From assembly GCA_945957605.1 (NCBI GenBank), contig CAMFLR010000026.1, positions 1-64,000 on the forward strand: a stretch of DNA of 64,000 bases. The letters run 5' to 3'. Both the position numbers and the translations under genes were made by a program. The notes under the pieces are model-generated. The model had not been told where the DNA came from. It did no database searches and saw only the letters and a list, made by a program, of their open reading frames with translations. This DNA is from an uncultured Isosphaeraceae bacterium (GTDB taxonomy: Bacteria > Planctomycetota > Planctomycetia > Isosphaerales > Isosphaeraceae). Shown in pieces: positions 8,626 through 17,466 of the stretch. Within the stretch, counting starts at the first letter, position 1, and each line of letters begins with the position of its first letter.

Positions 8626-10452
8626 TCAGGTGCGCGGGATGAGATCGAGTTCTCGCTCGAGGTCGAAATCATCATCCGTTTCTGCCCGCTGATCGCGGTG
8701 ACGGGGCGGTCCATCGTCGCGATCCTCACGATCGTCACGTCGTTCGGATTTACGGCTCTCGGGCCGCGGCCGATCTCCGCGACCTTCTGGCCGACGGGCC
8801 TTACGCGCTTCGGCCTTCGATCCCTCTTCGCGCTTTTCAGCCTTGTGTGCATCGCCCTCTTCGTGCGTCTCGGGCTTACGCGGCTTGTGTGCTTCGGCCT
8901 TTGGCTCAGCTTTGTGATCGTCAACCTTCGCGTCGTCTTCGTGCGCTCCAGGCTTACGCGGCTTGTGTGCTTCGGCTTTCGGCTCTTCATCGCGTTTTTC
9001 AGGCTTGTGAGCTTCTGCCTTTGCACTTTCTTTGTGTGCTTCGGGCTTGCGAGCTTCAACCTTCGGCCCTTCTTCACGCCCTTCCGGCTTGCGCGGTTTG
9101 TGGGCCTCGGACTTAGTTTCTTCGTCGCGTTTTTCAGGCTTGTGTGCTGCAGCCTTTGCACCCTCCTTGCGAGCTTCGGCCTTCGATCCTTCTTCACGCC
9201 CCTCCGACTTACGCGGCTTATGCGCTTCCGGCTTTGATCCTTCTTCATGCGCTTGGGGCTTGTGCGGCTTGTGTGCTTCGGCCTTTGAACCTTCTTCGTG
9301 CGCTTCAGATTTACGCGTCTTGTGTGCTTCGGCCTTGGATCCTTCTTCGCGCCCCTCCGGCTTATGCGGGTTGTGCTTTTCAAGCTTCGATTCTTCTTTG
9401 TTCGCTTCGGGCTTGTGGGGTTTATGCTTTTCGGCCTTCGGTTCTTCTTCACGTCCTTCAGGCTTGCGCGGCTTGTGAGCTTCTGCCTTCGCACTTTCTT
9501 CGTGCCGTTCCGACTTGCGCGACTTATTCGCCTCGTCCCGCTCCTCCTCACGTCCTTCAGGTTTGTGCGGGCCCCGCGCCTCGGGCTTCGATCCTTCATC
9601 GCGACGTTCACCGCGCTTGCGTGTTTCAGGCGGTGGTCCGTCTTCACGCCTTTCGGGTCGACGACCACGACGTCCTTCCGGCGGCGGGGGCGGTCCGTCG
9701 TCGCGGCGCTCATCACGTCGACGTCCCTCAGGAGGCGGCCCGTCTTCGCGTCCTTCGGGTCGACGTCCACGACGTCCTTCAGGCGGAGGCGGGGGTCCGT
9801 CTTCGCGGCGCTCATCTCGTCGACGTCCCTCGGGCGGCGGTCCGTCCTCGCGTCCTTCCGGCCGACGACCACGACGTCCTTCCGGCGGAGGCGGGGGTCC
9901 GTCTTCGCGGCGCTCATCACGTCGACGTCCCTCAGGCGGCGGTCCGCCTTCACGTCCTTCAGGTCGACGTCCGCGACGTCCCTCTGGCGGAGGCGGGGGG
10001 CCGTCTTTGCGGCCTTCGGGTCGTCCAAAGCGACGTCCCTCAGGTGGAGGCGGCGGGCCATCTTCGCGACCTTCGGGCCGGCCGGGGCGGCGTCCTTCGG
10101 GCGGAGGCGGCGGACCTTCGCCACGTCGCGGACCGCCGAACGGCGGGCGCGGGGCGATTTCGTCACGGGTCAAGTCGCCGTCACGATTGCGGTCGAGCGA
10201 CTTCAGCGCCTTGCCAGCGGCGGCAATCTCGTCCTTGGAGATCTTGCCGTCCTTGTTGGCGTCGAGTGCTTCAAAGAGCGGGGAACGCGGGAGAGCGAAC
10301 GGCGGACGATCGGGGCGCGGGCCGCGTTCGTGATCGCCGGGGCCATCGTCCTCAGCCCGGGCGGTTGAGACCGGTGAGAAGATCGCGAGTCCCAATCCCA
10401 AAATAACGGTAGCACCGCTCATCCATGGCTTGCGCCTGGTGTTCGTGAGCAT
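8626..10452 (-). CDS. Secreted EF-hand protein with long charged tandem repeats
   Basis: 608 residues. The signal peptide ends near residue 33 (VSTARAED). Two EF-hand loops follow, D64-ANKDGKISKDE and D87-RNRDGDLTRDE, with intact calcium-ligand positions. After that comes low complexity: first Gly/Pro/Arg-rich units of 34 residues (DGPPPPPEGRR, RRPEGRE, RRRDERRE), then about 17-residue Lys/Glu/Ala/His units such as EGSKAEAHKPRKPEGRE until near the C-terminus. It should be exported, bind calcium through the N-terminal pair, and expose a long flexible polyampholyte. The role is unknown; matrix or cell-surface structure is a guess. The repeats keep other frames open on both strands; this frame is chosen for its signal peptide, EF-hands and Shine-Dalgarno. 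Confidence 0.8.
   Translation of the reverse strand: MLTNTRRKPWMSGATVILGLGLAIFSPVSTARAEDDGPGDHERGPRPDRPPFALPRSPLFEALDANKDGKISKDEIAAAGKALKSLDRNRDGDLTRDEIAPRPPFGGPRRGEGPPPPPEGRRPGRPEGREDGPPPPPEGRRFGRPEGRKDGPPPPPEGRRGRRPEGREGGPPPEGRRRDERREDGPPPPPEGRRGRRPEGREDGPPPEGRRRDERREDGPPPPPEGRRGRRPEGREDGPPPEGRRRDERRDDGPPPPPEGRRGRRPERREDGPPPETRKRGERRDEGSKPEARGPHKPEGREEERDEANKSRKSERHEESAKAEAHKPRKPEGREEEPKAEKHKPHKPEANKEESKLEKHNPHKPEGREEGSKAEAHKTRKSEAHEEGSKAEAHKPHKPQAHEEGSKPEAHKPRKSEGREEGSKAEARKEGAKAAAHKPEKRDEETKSEAHKPRKPEGREEGPKVEARKPEAHKESAKAEAHKPEKRDEEPKAEAHKPRKPGAHEDDAKVDDHKAEPKAEAHKPRKPETHEEGDAHKAEKREEGSKAEARKARRPEGRGDRPRPESRKSERRDDREDRDDGPPRHRDQRAETDDDFDLERELDLIPRT
9650..9990. repeat. Tandem 102-bp coding repeat
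   Basis: Within the EF-hand gene, a 102-bp unit (34 codons) recurs in register with landmarks at 9703, 9805 and 9907, plus partial flanking copies. The copies differ mostly at third positions. Such arrays change length readily by recombination or slippage. Confidence 0.75.
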
Positions 10453-10604
10453 GGATATCCTCGGAGAGTGAGTGCAAAAGCGCTGAAATTCAGGCCAAAA
10501 AACGAAGTTCGTTGTTCGGCCCGCTCTCCTAGGGAATACGAAACCGTCGACTCCGCGCGGACATACGTGAAGTGAATTTCATCCAGGCGCCAATGAGTTT
10601 ACGT

Positions 10605-11993
10605 TCAGGGCCGACCCTTGCGGAATGGCGGTGGCGGCCTTCTGCGACCATTCGGTTCGCCGCGCGGCCCGCCATCGGGCGGCGGCTCCATCTCGCCTCG
10701 ATCAAAAGCGCGATCGAGCTCGTCGGGGGGCCTCATGCCGTCGCGAGGGAACGGAGGGGCAAGGAACCAAAATCGAATGAAAATAACTGCAAGAACACCA
10801 AACACGATCGATGTGGCCGAAAGTGCAGCGACGACCGGATTGCGCCGACACCAGCGCACAAACCCTTCCGGCGCCGTGGTTCGACGCGCAAGTGGTGGCA
10901 GGCCGTTGAGAAAACGATCGAGATCATTCGCCATTGCATCGGCGGTGGCGTATCGACCGGCAGGGTCCGGCGAAATCGCTTTGAGAATGATCGTTTCGAG
11001 GTCGCGCGGCAATTCCGGCAACCGCTCGCGAGGCGGGGGTACTTGCTGTGCCTCGACTTGACGCAAAAGCCGAATGCGGTCGGTTTCGGTGAACGCCGGC
11101 TGCCCGAGACAGAGCTCGTAAAGCGTAATTCCCAGGCTGTAAATATCGCTCTGCTCGGTCGCTTCGGAGTTCAAGCATTCGGGGGCGAGATAGCGCAACG
11201 TTCCTGGCAAATCGCCGCTACCTGTGAGCGAAAGGTCGTCAACCAGCTTGGCGAGACCGAAATCGGCGAGCCAGACAATCCCTCCCGAGTCGAGCAGCAG
11301 GTTCGCCGGTTTGATATCTCGATGCAAGATTTGTTGTGAATGAGCATATGCGAGCGCAATGGCGGCTTGCCGCCCGATTTCTGCGACCCAGCGTGCACGA
11401 GCGCGAACTTCAGCCGGCGGACCGTTGGGATCGCCAGGCGCGAGGCGATCGAGACCAAACCCATCAATCACCGGCATGACGTAATAGGGCAGGCCGTCCT
11501 GCTCGCCGATCAGGTGGATCGGCACGATGTTGGGATGCTGGAGCTTCGCAATCACCCGGGCTTCGCGGAGAAAGCGTTGGCGGTTGGTCTCGTCGGCGTG
11601 GCTGTGGCGCGGCAGAACCTTCACGGCGACCTTGCGCCCGAGCGGTTCCTGAACCGCCTCGTAAACAATCCCCATCCCACCGCGACCCAACTCGCGAATG
11701 ATGCGGTTCTCGCCAAGCTGGGCAAGACCGGGGGCAAGGGCACCTGCGAGCAAGCTGGGCCGGCTTCCCGAGCGATGGGGGGCGCTGGGCATCGGCGTGG
11801 AGCGTTTGCCCTTTTCCAAAAACGCAACGGCCGGCAAAAGCTGGCGGATCTCGGCGGCAAGCTCGGGAAAGCGTTCGGCGTATTCCTCGATCGACGGCGA
11901 TCCTCCCGCCCGGCATCGCGCGGAGTATTCCTCGGCGATGATATCGAGCTCGTCGCGGTCGATTGGCTCGGTCGGCTCGGGGGAGTTTTTCAT
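10605..11993 (-). CDS. Transmembrane Ser/Thr protein kinase (planctomycete type)
   Basis: 462 residues from ATG 11993. An upstream extension to 12089 is rejected because it reads through a repeat remnant. The N-terminal segment GSPSIEEYAERFPEL (31-45) is typical of planctomycete Hanks kinases. The kinase domain has the P-loop GRGGMG (103-108), the ATP lysine K125, the catalytic loop HRDIKPANLL (224-233) and DFG (244-246), so it should be active. One membrane helix (about 383-405) precedes a short Pro/Arg-rich tail on the far side. The sigma-factor gene lies 260 bases upstream on the same strand. Sigma/kinase pairing is known in planctomycetes, so the kinase probably controls that sigma factor; this is inference. 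Confidence 0.93.
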   Translation of the reverse strand: MKNSPEPTEPIDRDELDIIAEEYSARCRAGGSPSIEEYAERFPELAAEIRQLLPAVAFLEKGKRSTPMPSAPHRSGSRPSLLAGALAPGLAQLGENRIIRELGRGGMGIVYEAVQEPLGRKVAVKVLPRHSHADETNRQRFLREARVIAKLQHPNIVPIHLIGEQDGLPYYVMPVIDGFGLDRLAPGDPNGPPAEVRARARWVAEIGRQAAIALAYAHSQQILHRDIKPANLLLDSGGIVWLADFGLAKLVDDLSLTGSGDLPGTLRYLAPECLNSEATEQSDIYSLGITLYELCLGQPAFTETDRIRLLRQVEAQQVPPPRERLPELPRDLETIILKAISPDPAGRYATADAMANDLDRFLNGLPPLARRTTAPEGFVRWCRRNPVVAALSATSIVFGVLAVIFIRFWFLAPPFPRDGMRPPDELDRAFDRGEMEPPPDGGPRGEPNGRRRPPPPFRKGRP

Positions 11994-12035
11994 AGGGAAA
12001 CGCGAGTTTGGTATTGGAGACCGGGAGCGATGGGT

Positions 12036-12060
12036 TAGCCGGCACAAGTCATTGTCCCGG
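12036..12060. repeat. Degenerate family C repeat fragment
   Basis: TAGCCGG-CACAAGTC-ATTGTCCCGG resembles the left end of the 20.3 kb family C element (TAGCCGGGACAACTTG, TCGTCCCGG). It is imperfect and could be coincidental. Confidence 0.3.
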
Positions 12061-12120
12061 CGGACTTGCTTGCAGGGAGGCGGAACCACTTAAGCGCGAT
12101 CAGAGCGAGACCTTGGAGTC

Positions 12121-12195
12121 GGGTGCCACCGGCTATGCCAGTGTCCTGGATTTTTTTATGCATACTCAAGAGCACTGGCATAGCCAGTGGCACCC
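12121..12195. repeat. Paired inverted REP-like element (family A)
   Basis: GGGTGCCACCGGCTATGCCA (12121-12140, completed by GTG) and its inverted partner CACTGGCATAGCCAGTGG (12173-12190, completed by CACCC), separated by 29 bases. Each half is a hairpin, and the two halves can also pair with each other. Intergenic between kinase and sigma factor. Confidence 0.85.
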
Positions 12196-12253
12196 AAGTC
12201 GTAAGGGGTAACACATTGTTGAACTCGTCTTACTAACCTCGACCAATCGCGAG

Positions 12254-12892
12254 TTAGCTCAGGTTATCGAGCATCCCGGGAATCTGCTCAAGAATCGCTC
12301 TAAGTCTCGCCAGAGCACGCACATAACGCTTGCTGGCCGTGCTCTTGGGAATGTCTAGCAACTGGGCGACTTCGTCGTTCGATAGCTCATCGAAGTGCCG
12401 GAGTGAAAGGATTTCGCGGTCGAGCGCGGGCATCGCCTCGATCGCGTGGACGAGCATCTCCTGCGCTTCGTGCTTGACGGCCGCCTGGCTGGGGGAGGTC
12501 AGATCGCCCGTGATCATCGCCGCGAGATTGGCCGAGCTGGTCGCGGGGCTGGCGTTGTCGATCGAGACTTCGCGACCGGCGTCGCGGGCTTCGGCACCGA
12601 GGTGGCGGCGGTGGGCGTCGATGAGCCGCTGGCCGGCGATTAACCGAACCCAAACGGAGAACGACATATCGGGCAAGTCGCGGAAGTGTTCCAGCCGCTG
12701 TTCGGCGGCCATGTACACTTCCTGGACAACGTCGGACGGGGACATCCGGCCCCACATTCGGGGGTCGAGCCGCAGTTCAACCCAGCGCCTGAGGCGGTCG
12801 CGGTGCTCCGAGTAAAGCTTGGCGAGGGCGGCGCGATCGCCGTCGCGGGCCTGCGTTTCCCAGCGTTGCGCCTGTTCGGGGTCGAGCGCCAT
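12254..12892 (-). CDS. ECF-like RNA polymerase sigma factor
   Basis: 212 residues. The sigma-2 region spans about 20-95, including WVELRLDPRMWGRMSPSDVV and VWVRLIAGQRLIDAHRR. A linker of about 50 residues leads to sigma-4 (about 140-200) with the helix-turn-helix NDEVAQLLDIPKSTASKRYV. There is no sigma-1 or sigma-3, as expected for an extracytoplasmic-function type factor. No anti-sigma gene is visible; the neighbouring transmembrane kinase is the likely regulator. A paired REP-like element lies between the two genes and may separate or attenuate their transcription. Confidence 0.9.
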   Translation of the reverse strand: MALDPEQAQRWETQARDGDRAALAKLYSEHRDRLRRWVELRLDPRMWGRMSPSDVVQEVYMAAEQRLEHFRDLPDMSFSVWVRLIAGQRLIDAHRRHLGAEARDAGREVSIDNASPATSSANLAAMITGDLTSPSQAAVKHEAQEMLVHAIEAMPALDREILSLRHFDELSNDEVAQLLDIPKSTASKRYVRALARLRAILEQIPGMLDNLS

Positions 12893-13125
12893 GAACGTCT
12901 CAGCAGATGAGGGACGAAACCGCCGGCTTCGAGAGTTTGCGTCGCAAAATTCCGCCCTCTCGCCTGTTTATTGTGGCTTTGAACGACGGGTGAGGGAAGA
13001 GGTATGTTGACGTTCGACCACTGATGCGAAACCGGTCGTGCCATGCGTCGCGAATTTGGTTATGATCATAAGGCCTTTGACCAACCGTAACGCAGAGCGC
13101 CGTCCATCCTGTCTGGCAGGTCCCG

Positions 13126-13983
13126 ATGCCGCAAAACTTTGTTGTCCGCTACGGCCAGATGCGCTTCCTGGGCGAATTCTCAGGGCGCGATGACGTCGGC
13201 CATGCGCGCGGCGACCAGGTGGTGGTCCGCACCGATCGCGGCACCGAGATGGGAGAAATCCTTTGCCCAGCGACCGATCGGTCGGCGAAATCGATGGCGA
13301 ATCCGTTCCGGGGAGAAATCGCCCGGTTCGCAAGTCCCGACGATCTCGCTGCTTCCACTGCCCTTGTCGATAAGTCGAAGAAGGGGATGGAAGTTTGCCG
13401 CGAGTACATCGCCAGGCGCCGGCTGCAAATGAATCTGATCGACGTCGAGGTAATTCTCGGCGGCGAGCGCATGGTGTTTTACTATCTCTCGGAACGTCGA
13501 GTTGACTTCCGAGAGTTGGTGAAGGACCTGGCGCGGACGTTCCAAACCCGCATCGAAATGCGCCAAGTGGGCGTGCGGGACGAGGCGAAGCTGCTGGCCG
13601 ATTACGGCGATTGCGGCAAGCCGGTGTGCTGTAACACGCATCTTTCACGCATGCCACCCGTGTCGATGCGGATGGCGAAGATGCAAAAAACCACGCTCGA
13701 CCCCTCGAAGATTTCGGGGAGGTGCGGCCGGCTCAAGTGCTGCCTGCGCTATGAGTTCGACACGTACCGCGATATCGAGCGCGAACTGCCGAGCGTCGGC
13801 TCGGTGGTGGTAACAACGCGCGGCCGCGGGCGCGTGCTGGCGCTAGAAATCCTGGCTGAGAAGATTGTCGTTGAATTCGAGGACCGTCGGCGCGTCGTGA
13901 TTGGCGCGCAAGAAGTGCTGTCAACCGAGTACAAGGCCCGTCCAGGAAACCATGACGAGGCCGACGATGAAATTGACCAGTGA
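13126..13983 (+). CDS. PSP1 domain protein (RicT/YaaT-like)
   Basis: 285 residues. The PSP1 domain covers about 5-220. Its cysteine set is conserved: C163, C168 and C169 in GDCGKPVCC, then C200, C205 and C206 in GRCGRLKCC. In Bacillus, RicT/YaaT binds an iron-sulfur cluster with RicA and RicF and affects mRNA processing and competence/sporulation; the role in planctomycetes is unknown. No RicA or RicF partner is in the window. The stop codon overlaps the open frame of the following gene, suggesting an operon of three genes. Confidence 0.9.
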   Translation: MPQNFVVRYGQMRFLGEFSGRDDVGHARGDQVVVRTDRGTEMGEILCPATDRSAKSMANPFRGEIARFASPDDLAASTALVDKSKKGMEVCREYIARRRLQMNLIDVEVILGGERMVFYYLSERRVDFRELVKDLARTFQTRIEMRQVGVRDEAKLLADYGDCGKPVCCNTHLSRMPPVSMRMAKMQKTTLDPSKISGRCGRLKCCLRYEFDTYRDIERELPSVGSVVVTTRGRGRVLALEILAEKIVVEFEDRRRVVIGAQEVLSTEYKARPGNHDEADDEIDQ

Positions 13984-14018
13984 CGCTGCTGGTCTCAAAT
14001 CTCAAAGGATGGAGCAAC

Positions 14019-14441
14019 ATGAGTCTTCGGAACGACCTGGCGCGCGTGATGGCGCGCGATAGCCGCTATCCAATTTCTGCTTATATTTTCATTTTCGAAG
14101 CGATCGACTACACCAAAAAGCGGCACCACCGCTCGGCCATGGCCAGCAAGACGCGCAGCGATAAACCCGTCACGCCCGCACACGTGACGGCAGCGCAGCT
14201 TTGCGACGGCGCGGCCGATCTGGCGCTGCAACAATATGGCCTGATGGCGCGAACTGTGCTTCGCCAGTGGGGAATTCGGTCGACGTCCGACCTTGGTGAG
14301 ATCGTTTATAACCTGATCCGCTCGGGCGACCTCGAACAATCACCGAGCGACTCGCGGTCCGATTTCGACAATCTCTTCAACCTCGAAGACGTGCTCGTAC
14401 GCCGCTTCGAACTCGCACTCGAGGATGTCGATGCGGCCTGA
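14019..14441 (+). CDS. Minf_1886-type conserved protein
   Basis: 140 residues from ATG 14019, preceded by GGATGGAGC; the frame extends 13 codons upstream into the PSP1 stop. Contains the YPISAYIFIFEAIDYT and HVTAAQLCDGAADLALQQYG segments characteristic of the uncharacterised Minf_1886 family, and an acidic C-terminus (FELALEDVDAA). No membrane segment or catalytic motif. Commonly linked to PSP1 genes in this phylum as far as I recall, but the function is unknown. Confidence 0.8.
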   Translation: MSLRNDLARVMARDSRYPISAYIFIFEAIDYTKKRHHRSAMASKTRSDKPVTPAHVTAAQLCDGAADLALQQYGLMARTVLRQWGIRSTSDLGEIVYNLIRSGDLEQSPSDSRSDFDNLFNLEDVLVRRFELALEDVDAA

Positions 14442-14625
14442 GCTTGCGGTCGATCCACGAACGGAGAATGGCGGAATGGATGCGCGGCGCCGGTTTCAGG
14501 TGATCCTGGCGATTTTTGGCGTGTGGGTCGTCGCGCTCGGCGTGATGGCCGTGGCAACCGCCGTTAAGCCGCGGGCGCCCGAACCGCCCCGCGCCGCCGC
14601 GCCGGCAGCGGCCTCCGAACGGTAG
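14431..14625 (+). CDS. Small single-pass membrane protein
   Basis: About 64 residues with one hydrophobic helix (FQVILAIFGVWVVALGVMAV) and a Pro/Ala/Arg-rich tail. Two starts are plausible: ATG 14431 (GAGG 6 bases upstream) and ATG 14476 (GGAG 9 bases upstream), the latter giving 49 residues. It overlaps the end of the Minf_1886-type gene, so it is probably translated from the same message. Function unknown. Confidence 0.5.
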   Translation: MRPELAVDPRTENGGMDARRRFQVILAIFGVWVVALGVMAVATAVKPRAPEPPRAAAPAAASER

Positions 14626-14649
14626 CGCACTTGTCACGGCAAAAGACTC

Positions 14650-14720
14650 GGGTGCCACTGGCTATGCCAGTGCTCCAAGACATAAGGGAAAGAAGATCAC
14701 TGGCAAAGCCAGTGGCACCC
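14650..14720. repeat. Paired inverted REP-like element (family A)
   Basis: GGGTGCCACTGGCTATGCCA plus GTG (14650-14672), and the inverted CACTGGCAAAGCCAGTGG plus CACCC (14698-14720), 25 bases apart. Intergenic. Confidence 0.88.
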
Positions 14721-14841
14721 AACTCCAAATCTTCAATGTGAGTCGCGCTAGGATCAAGATTTCAGGGGCTTGCGACCGGATTGGTTCAAGATATGCTCGG
14801 GGTGGCCTTCTCTCTCGCTTGCCACCTCGAGGATTCTCAGC

Positions 14842-16962
14842 ATGATTCGGTCGATCGGCAACATCACGGGCGCGCTTTTCATCGCGGGCCTTGGTTTACT
14901 GGCCCACGCCAGCCCCGCGCGAGCCGCTGACCCCAGCGGACTTGCCGACGCCGTGCTCGTCGCCGATTTCGAGGCCGAAACGTATGGTGACTGGACAGTC
15001 ACTGGCAAGGCGTTCGGCCCCGCGCCCGCGCTGGGAGCGCTTCCGGGCCAGATGGCCGTCGAAGGATTTCTCGGCAAGCGGCTCGTCAATAGTTTTACCG
15101 GTGGTGATGCTTCCACCGGCACGCTGACTTCCCGCTCCTTCAAGATCGAGCGCAAGGCGATCAACTTCCTGATCGGCGGCGGCAAGTCGCTCGATGGCAC
15201 GTTTATCGAGCTGATTGTCGACGGCAAATCGGTCCGGCGGTCCACCGGCCCGAACGACTCCCCGGGCGGCAGCGAACGGCTCGCATGGAAGTCGTGGGAC
15301 GTTCGCGAATTCGTCGGCAAGATGGGGACAGTTCGAATCGTCGACGATCGCAAGGGAGGGTGGGGCCATATCAATGTCGACCACATCGTCCAATCCGACG
15401 ACAAGCTTGAACCCGAGCCGGTTCGTCGCGAGCTGATTGCGACGGCACGCTATCTTTTGTTGCCAGTCAAGAACGGTGCGCCGAAGCAGCGGATGACGCT
15501 TACCCTCGATGGCAAGATCATTCGCGAGTTTGAAATCGAGCTGGCGGAAGGCCCCGGCGATTTCCAAGTCTTTGCCGATCTTGGCGCGTATCAAGGAAAA
15601 ACGATCGTTGCCGCGACTGATAGTGGTCGCCGGAAAGATGCGCTTGCGGGATTGGTCTTCTCCGAGACGCTGCCGAATGCCGACGGACTTTATAAGGAAG
15701 CCTGCCGCCCCCAGTTCCATTTCACGTCGCGCAGAGGTTGGCTGAACGACCCCAATGGCTTGGTCTTTCACAAGGGGAAATATCACCTCTTCTACCAGCA
15801 CAACCCGTACGGGCGTGAGTGGGGAAACATGCACTGGGGCCACGCCATTAGCGATGATCTGGTGCGCTGGAAGGAATTGCCGGTTTCGGTTTACCCCTAC
15901 AAGTTTGGCGACTGGGCGTTCTCCGGCAGTGCGATTTCCCTCGACGGCGACATTATTGCGGCCTTCACCAGCACCGGCCGGGGCGAATGCTTGCTTCGCA
16001 GCAAGGACGAAGGGCTGACGTGGACCGAGTTTCCCGGCAATCCCGCTGTGAAGCACGAAGGCCGCGACCCCAAGCTCGTCTGGCATGAGCCGACGAAGCA
16101 ATGGATTATGGCTTTGTACGACGAATATCAAAACAAGCGGATGATTGCATTTCATGGCTCGGCCGATCTGAGGACATGGAAATTCCTTAGCCGAATTGAT
16201 GGCTTCTTTGAATGCCCCGACCTGTTTGAAGCCGAGGTTCAGGGTGAGCCAGGCGCCAGGCGCTGGGTGCTCTACGCCGCCGATGGGAAGTATGTGATCG
16301 GCCAGTTCGACGGTAAGGACTTCCACGCCGAGCCGGGCAAACACCAGCTTTGGTTCGGCAATTTCTACGCCGCACAAACGTATGCCAACGTGCCCGACGG
16401 CCGTCACATTCAAATTGGCTGGGCGAACGGGATGAAATATCCCGGCATGCCGTTCAACCAGCAAATGACGGTCGCCACCGAGCTGACGCTTCGCAAAACG
16501 CCCGACGGCATTCGCATGTTTGGCACGCCGGTCAAGGAAATCGCTTCGCTCCGCGGTTCTGCGACAAGCGTTTCGGCTCAAACCATTACGCGCGATCATC
16601 ACATTGGAATCGAGGGAGTATGGGACGACGTTTTCGAGCTGAATCTCAGTCTGAAACCGGGTGAGGGAAGTGTCGGCAACCTCAAGGTGCGCGGATTGCC
16701 GATTCAATACGACGCCGCCAAGCGAACGCTGCAATGCGGCACAGTTTCGGCGCCGCTCGAGCCGGTCGATGGCAAAATATCGCTGAAAATCCTTGTCGAT
16801 CGTGCATCGGTCGAAGTTTTCGCGAACGACGGCCGGGTTGCGATGTCGGTCGGCTTCACGCCGGCGGCGAAAGACCGTTCGGTCGAGTTGTCCGCAAGCA
16901 AGGGCTCGATCGACGTGTCTGATATCAAAGTGTACGAGCTTCGTTCCATTTGGACGCGTTGA
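14842..16962 (+). CDS. Secreted GH32 beta-fructosidase (levanase/inulinase-like)
   Basis: 706 residues from ATG 14842 (GAGG about 9 bases upstream); the frame extends upstream without support. The signal peptide ends near ASPARAAD. Residues 30-285 form an N-terminal beta-rich region like the DUF4980-type module of other levanases. The five-bladed propeller carries all three catalytic acids: nucleophile D303 in WLNDPNG, D409 in GRDPK and acid/base E457 in ECPDLFE. A C-terminal beta-sandwich ends with the typical DRASVEVFANDG segment. It should hydrolyse fructans or sucrose outside the cytoplasm. No fructose transporter is adjacent. Confidence 0.93.
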   Translation: MIRSIGNITGALFIAGLGLLAHASPARAADPSGLADAVLVADFEAETYGDWTVTGKAFGPAPALGALPGQMAVEGFLGKRLVNSFTGGDASTGTLTSRSFKIERKAINFLIGGGKSLDGTFIELIVDGKSVRRSTGPNDSPGGSERLAWKSWDVREFVGKMGTVRIVDDRKGGWGHINVDHIVQSDDKLEPEPVRRELIATARYLLLPVKNGAPKQRMTLTLDGKIIREFEIELAEGPGDFQVFADLGAYQGKTIVAATDSGRRKDALAGLVFSETLPNADGLYKEACRPQFHFTSRRGWLNDPNGLVFHKGKYHLFYQHNPYGREWGNMHWGHAISDDLVRWKELPVSVYPYKFGDWAFSGSAISLDGDIIAAFTSTGRGECLLRSKDEGLTWTEFPGNPAVKHEGRDPKLVWHEPTKQWIMALYDEYQNKRMIAFHGSADLRTWKFLSRIDGFFECPDLFEAEVQGEPGARRWVLYAADGKYVIGQFDGKDFHAEPGKHQLWFGNFYAAQTYANVPDGRHIQIGWANGMKYPGMPFNQQMTVATELTLRKTPDGIRMFGTPVKEIASLRGSATSVSAQTITRDHHIGIEGVWDDVFELNLSLKPGEGSVGNLKVRGLPIQYDAAKRTLQCGTVSAPLEPVDGKISLKILVDRASVEVFANDGRVAMSVGFTPAAKDRSVELSASKGSIDVSDIKVYELRSIWTR

Positions 16963-16986
16963 TTTCCCCAACGGTGGGAGGCGGCG

Positions 16987-17466
16987 ATGGCGAACGTCAA
17001 GCAACTCCGCGTGAACGGGCAGGTGCGGACCGTCGACATCGACGAGTCAAAGCCGCTCCTCGAAGCGCTTCGCGAAAACCTCGACCTCACCGGCACCAAG
17101 TACGGTTGCGGCGAGGGGCAGTGCGGCGCCTGCACCGTGCACGTGGATGGTGTCGCCAAACGCTCTTGCCTGATCACGGTGGGTGAAGTTGCGGACTCGG
17201 CCATCACGACGATTGAGGGGCTCGCCACTCACGATCATTTGCACCCGTTGCAGCAGGCATTTCTCGACGTCGAGGCGATGCAGTGTGCCTACTGCACGTC
17301 GGGCATGATTATGAGTGGCGCGAGCTTGCTGAAACGCCTGCCGAACCCGAGCGACGCCGAGATCGATAAGGCGATGGAAGGGAATATATGTCGATGTGGA
17401 ACGCATAACCGCATTCGCGCCGCAATTCGCCTTGCCGCCACGTCGATGAAGGAGGTCGCGCGATGA
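16987..17466 (+). CDS. [2Fe-2S] subunit of a xanthine-dehydrogenase-family oxidoreductase
   Basis: 159 residues, the usual size. The plant-type ferredoxin cluster has C41, C46, C49 and C61 (GCGEGQCGACTVHVDG). The helical second-cluster domain has C100, C103, C135 and C137 (CAYCTSG, NICRCGTH). It passes electrons from the molybdenum site of the next gene product. The stop overlaps the next start in ATGA, indicating coupling. No signal peptide of its own, so if the partner is exported by Tat it would travel as a complex. GGGAGG precedes the start. Confidence 0.95.
   Translation: MANVKQLRVNGQVRTVDIDESKPLLEALRENLDLTGTKYGCGEGQCGACTVHVDGVAKRSCLITVGEVADSAITTIEGLATHDHLHPLQQAFLDVEAMQCAYCTSGMIMSGASLLKRLPNPSDAEIDKAMEGNICRCGTHNRIRAAIRLAATSMKEVAR

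Noticed and set aside
9650-9990. Possible CRISPR array
   Set aside because: The regular 102-bp units are coding tandem repeats without unique spacers, and no cas genes are present.
8622-10166. Long minus-strand frame (514 residues) and several plus-strand frames over the EF-hand gene
   Set aside because: They are alternative readings of a repetitive GC-rich array. Only the 8626-10452 frame has a signal peptide, EF-hands and a ribosome-binding site.
11994-12089. N-terminal extension of the kinase at 10605
   Set aside because: Encoded by sequence resembling a repeat fragment; the planctomycete kinase N-terminal motif begins just after ATG 11993.
14896-17004. 702-residue minus-strand frame
   Set aside because: Antisense to the GH32 gene, which has all catalytic residues and a signal peptide.
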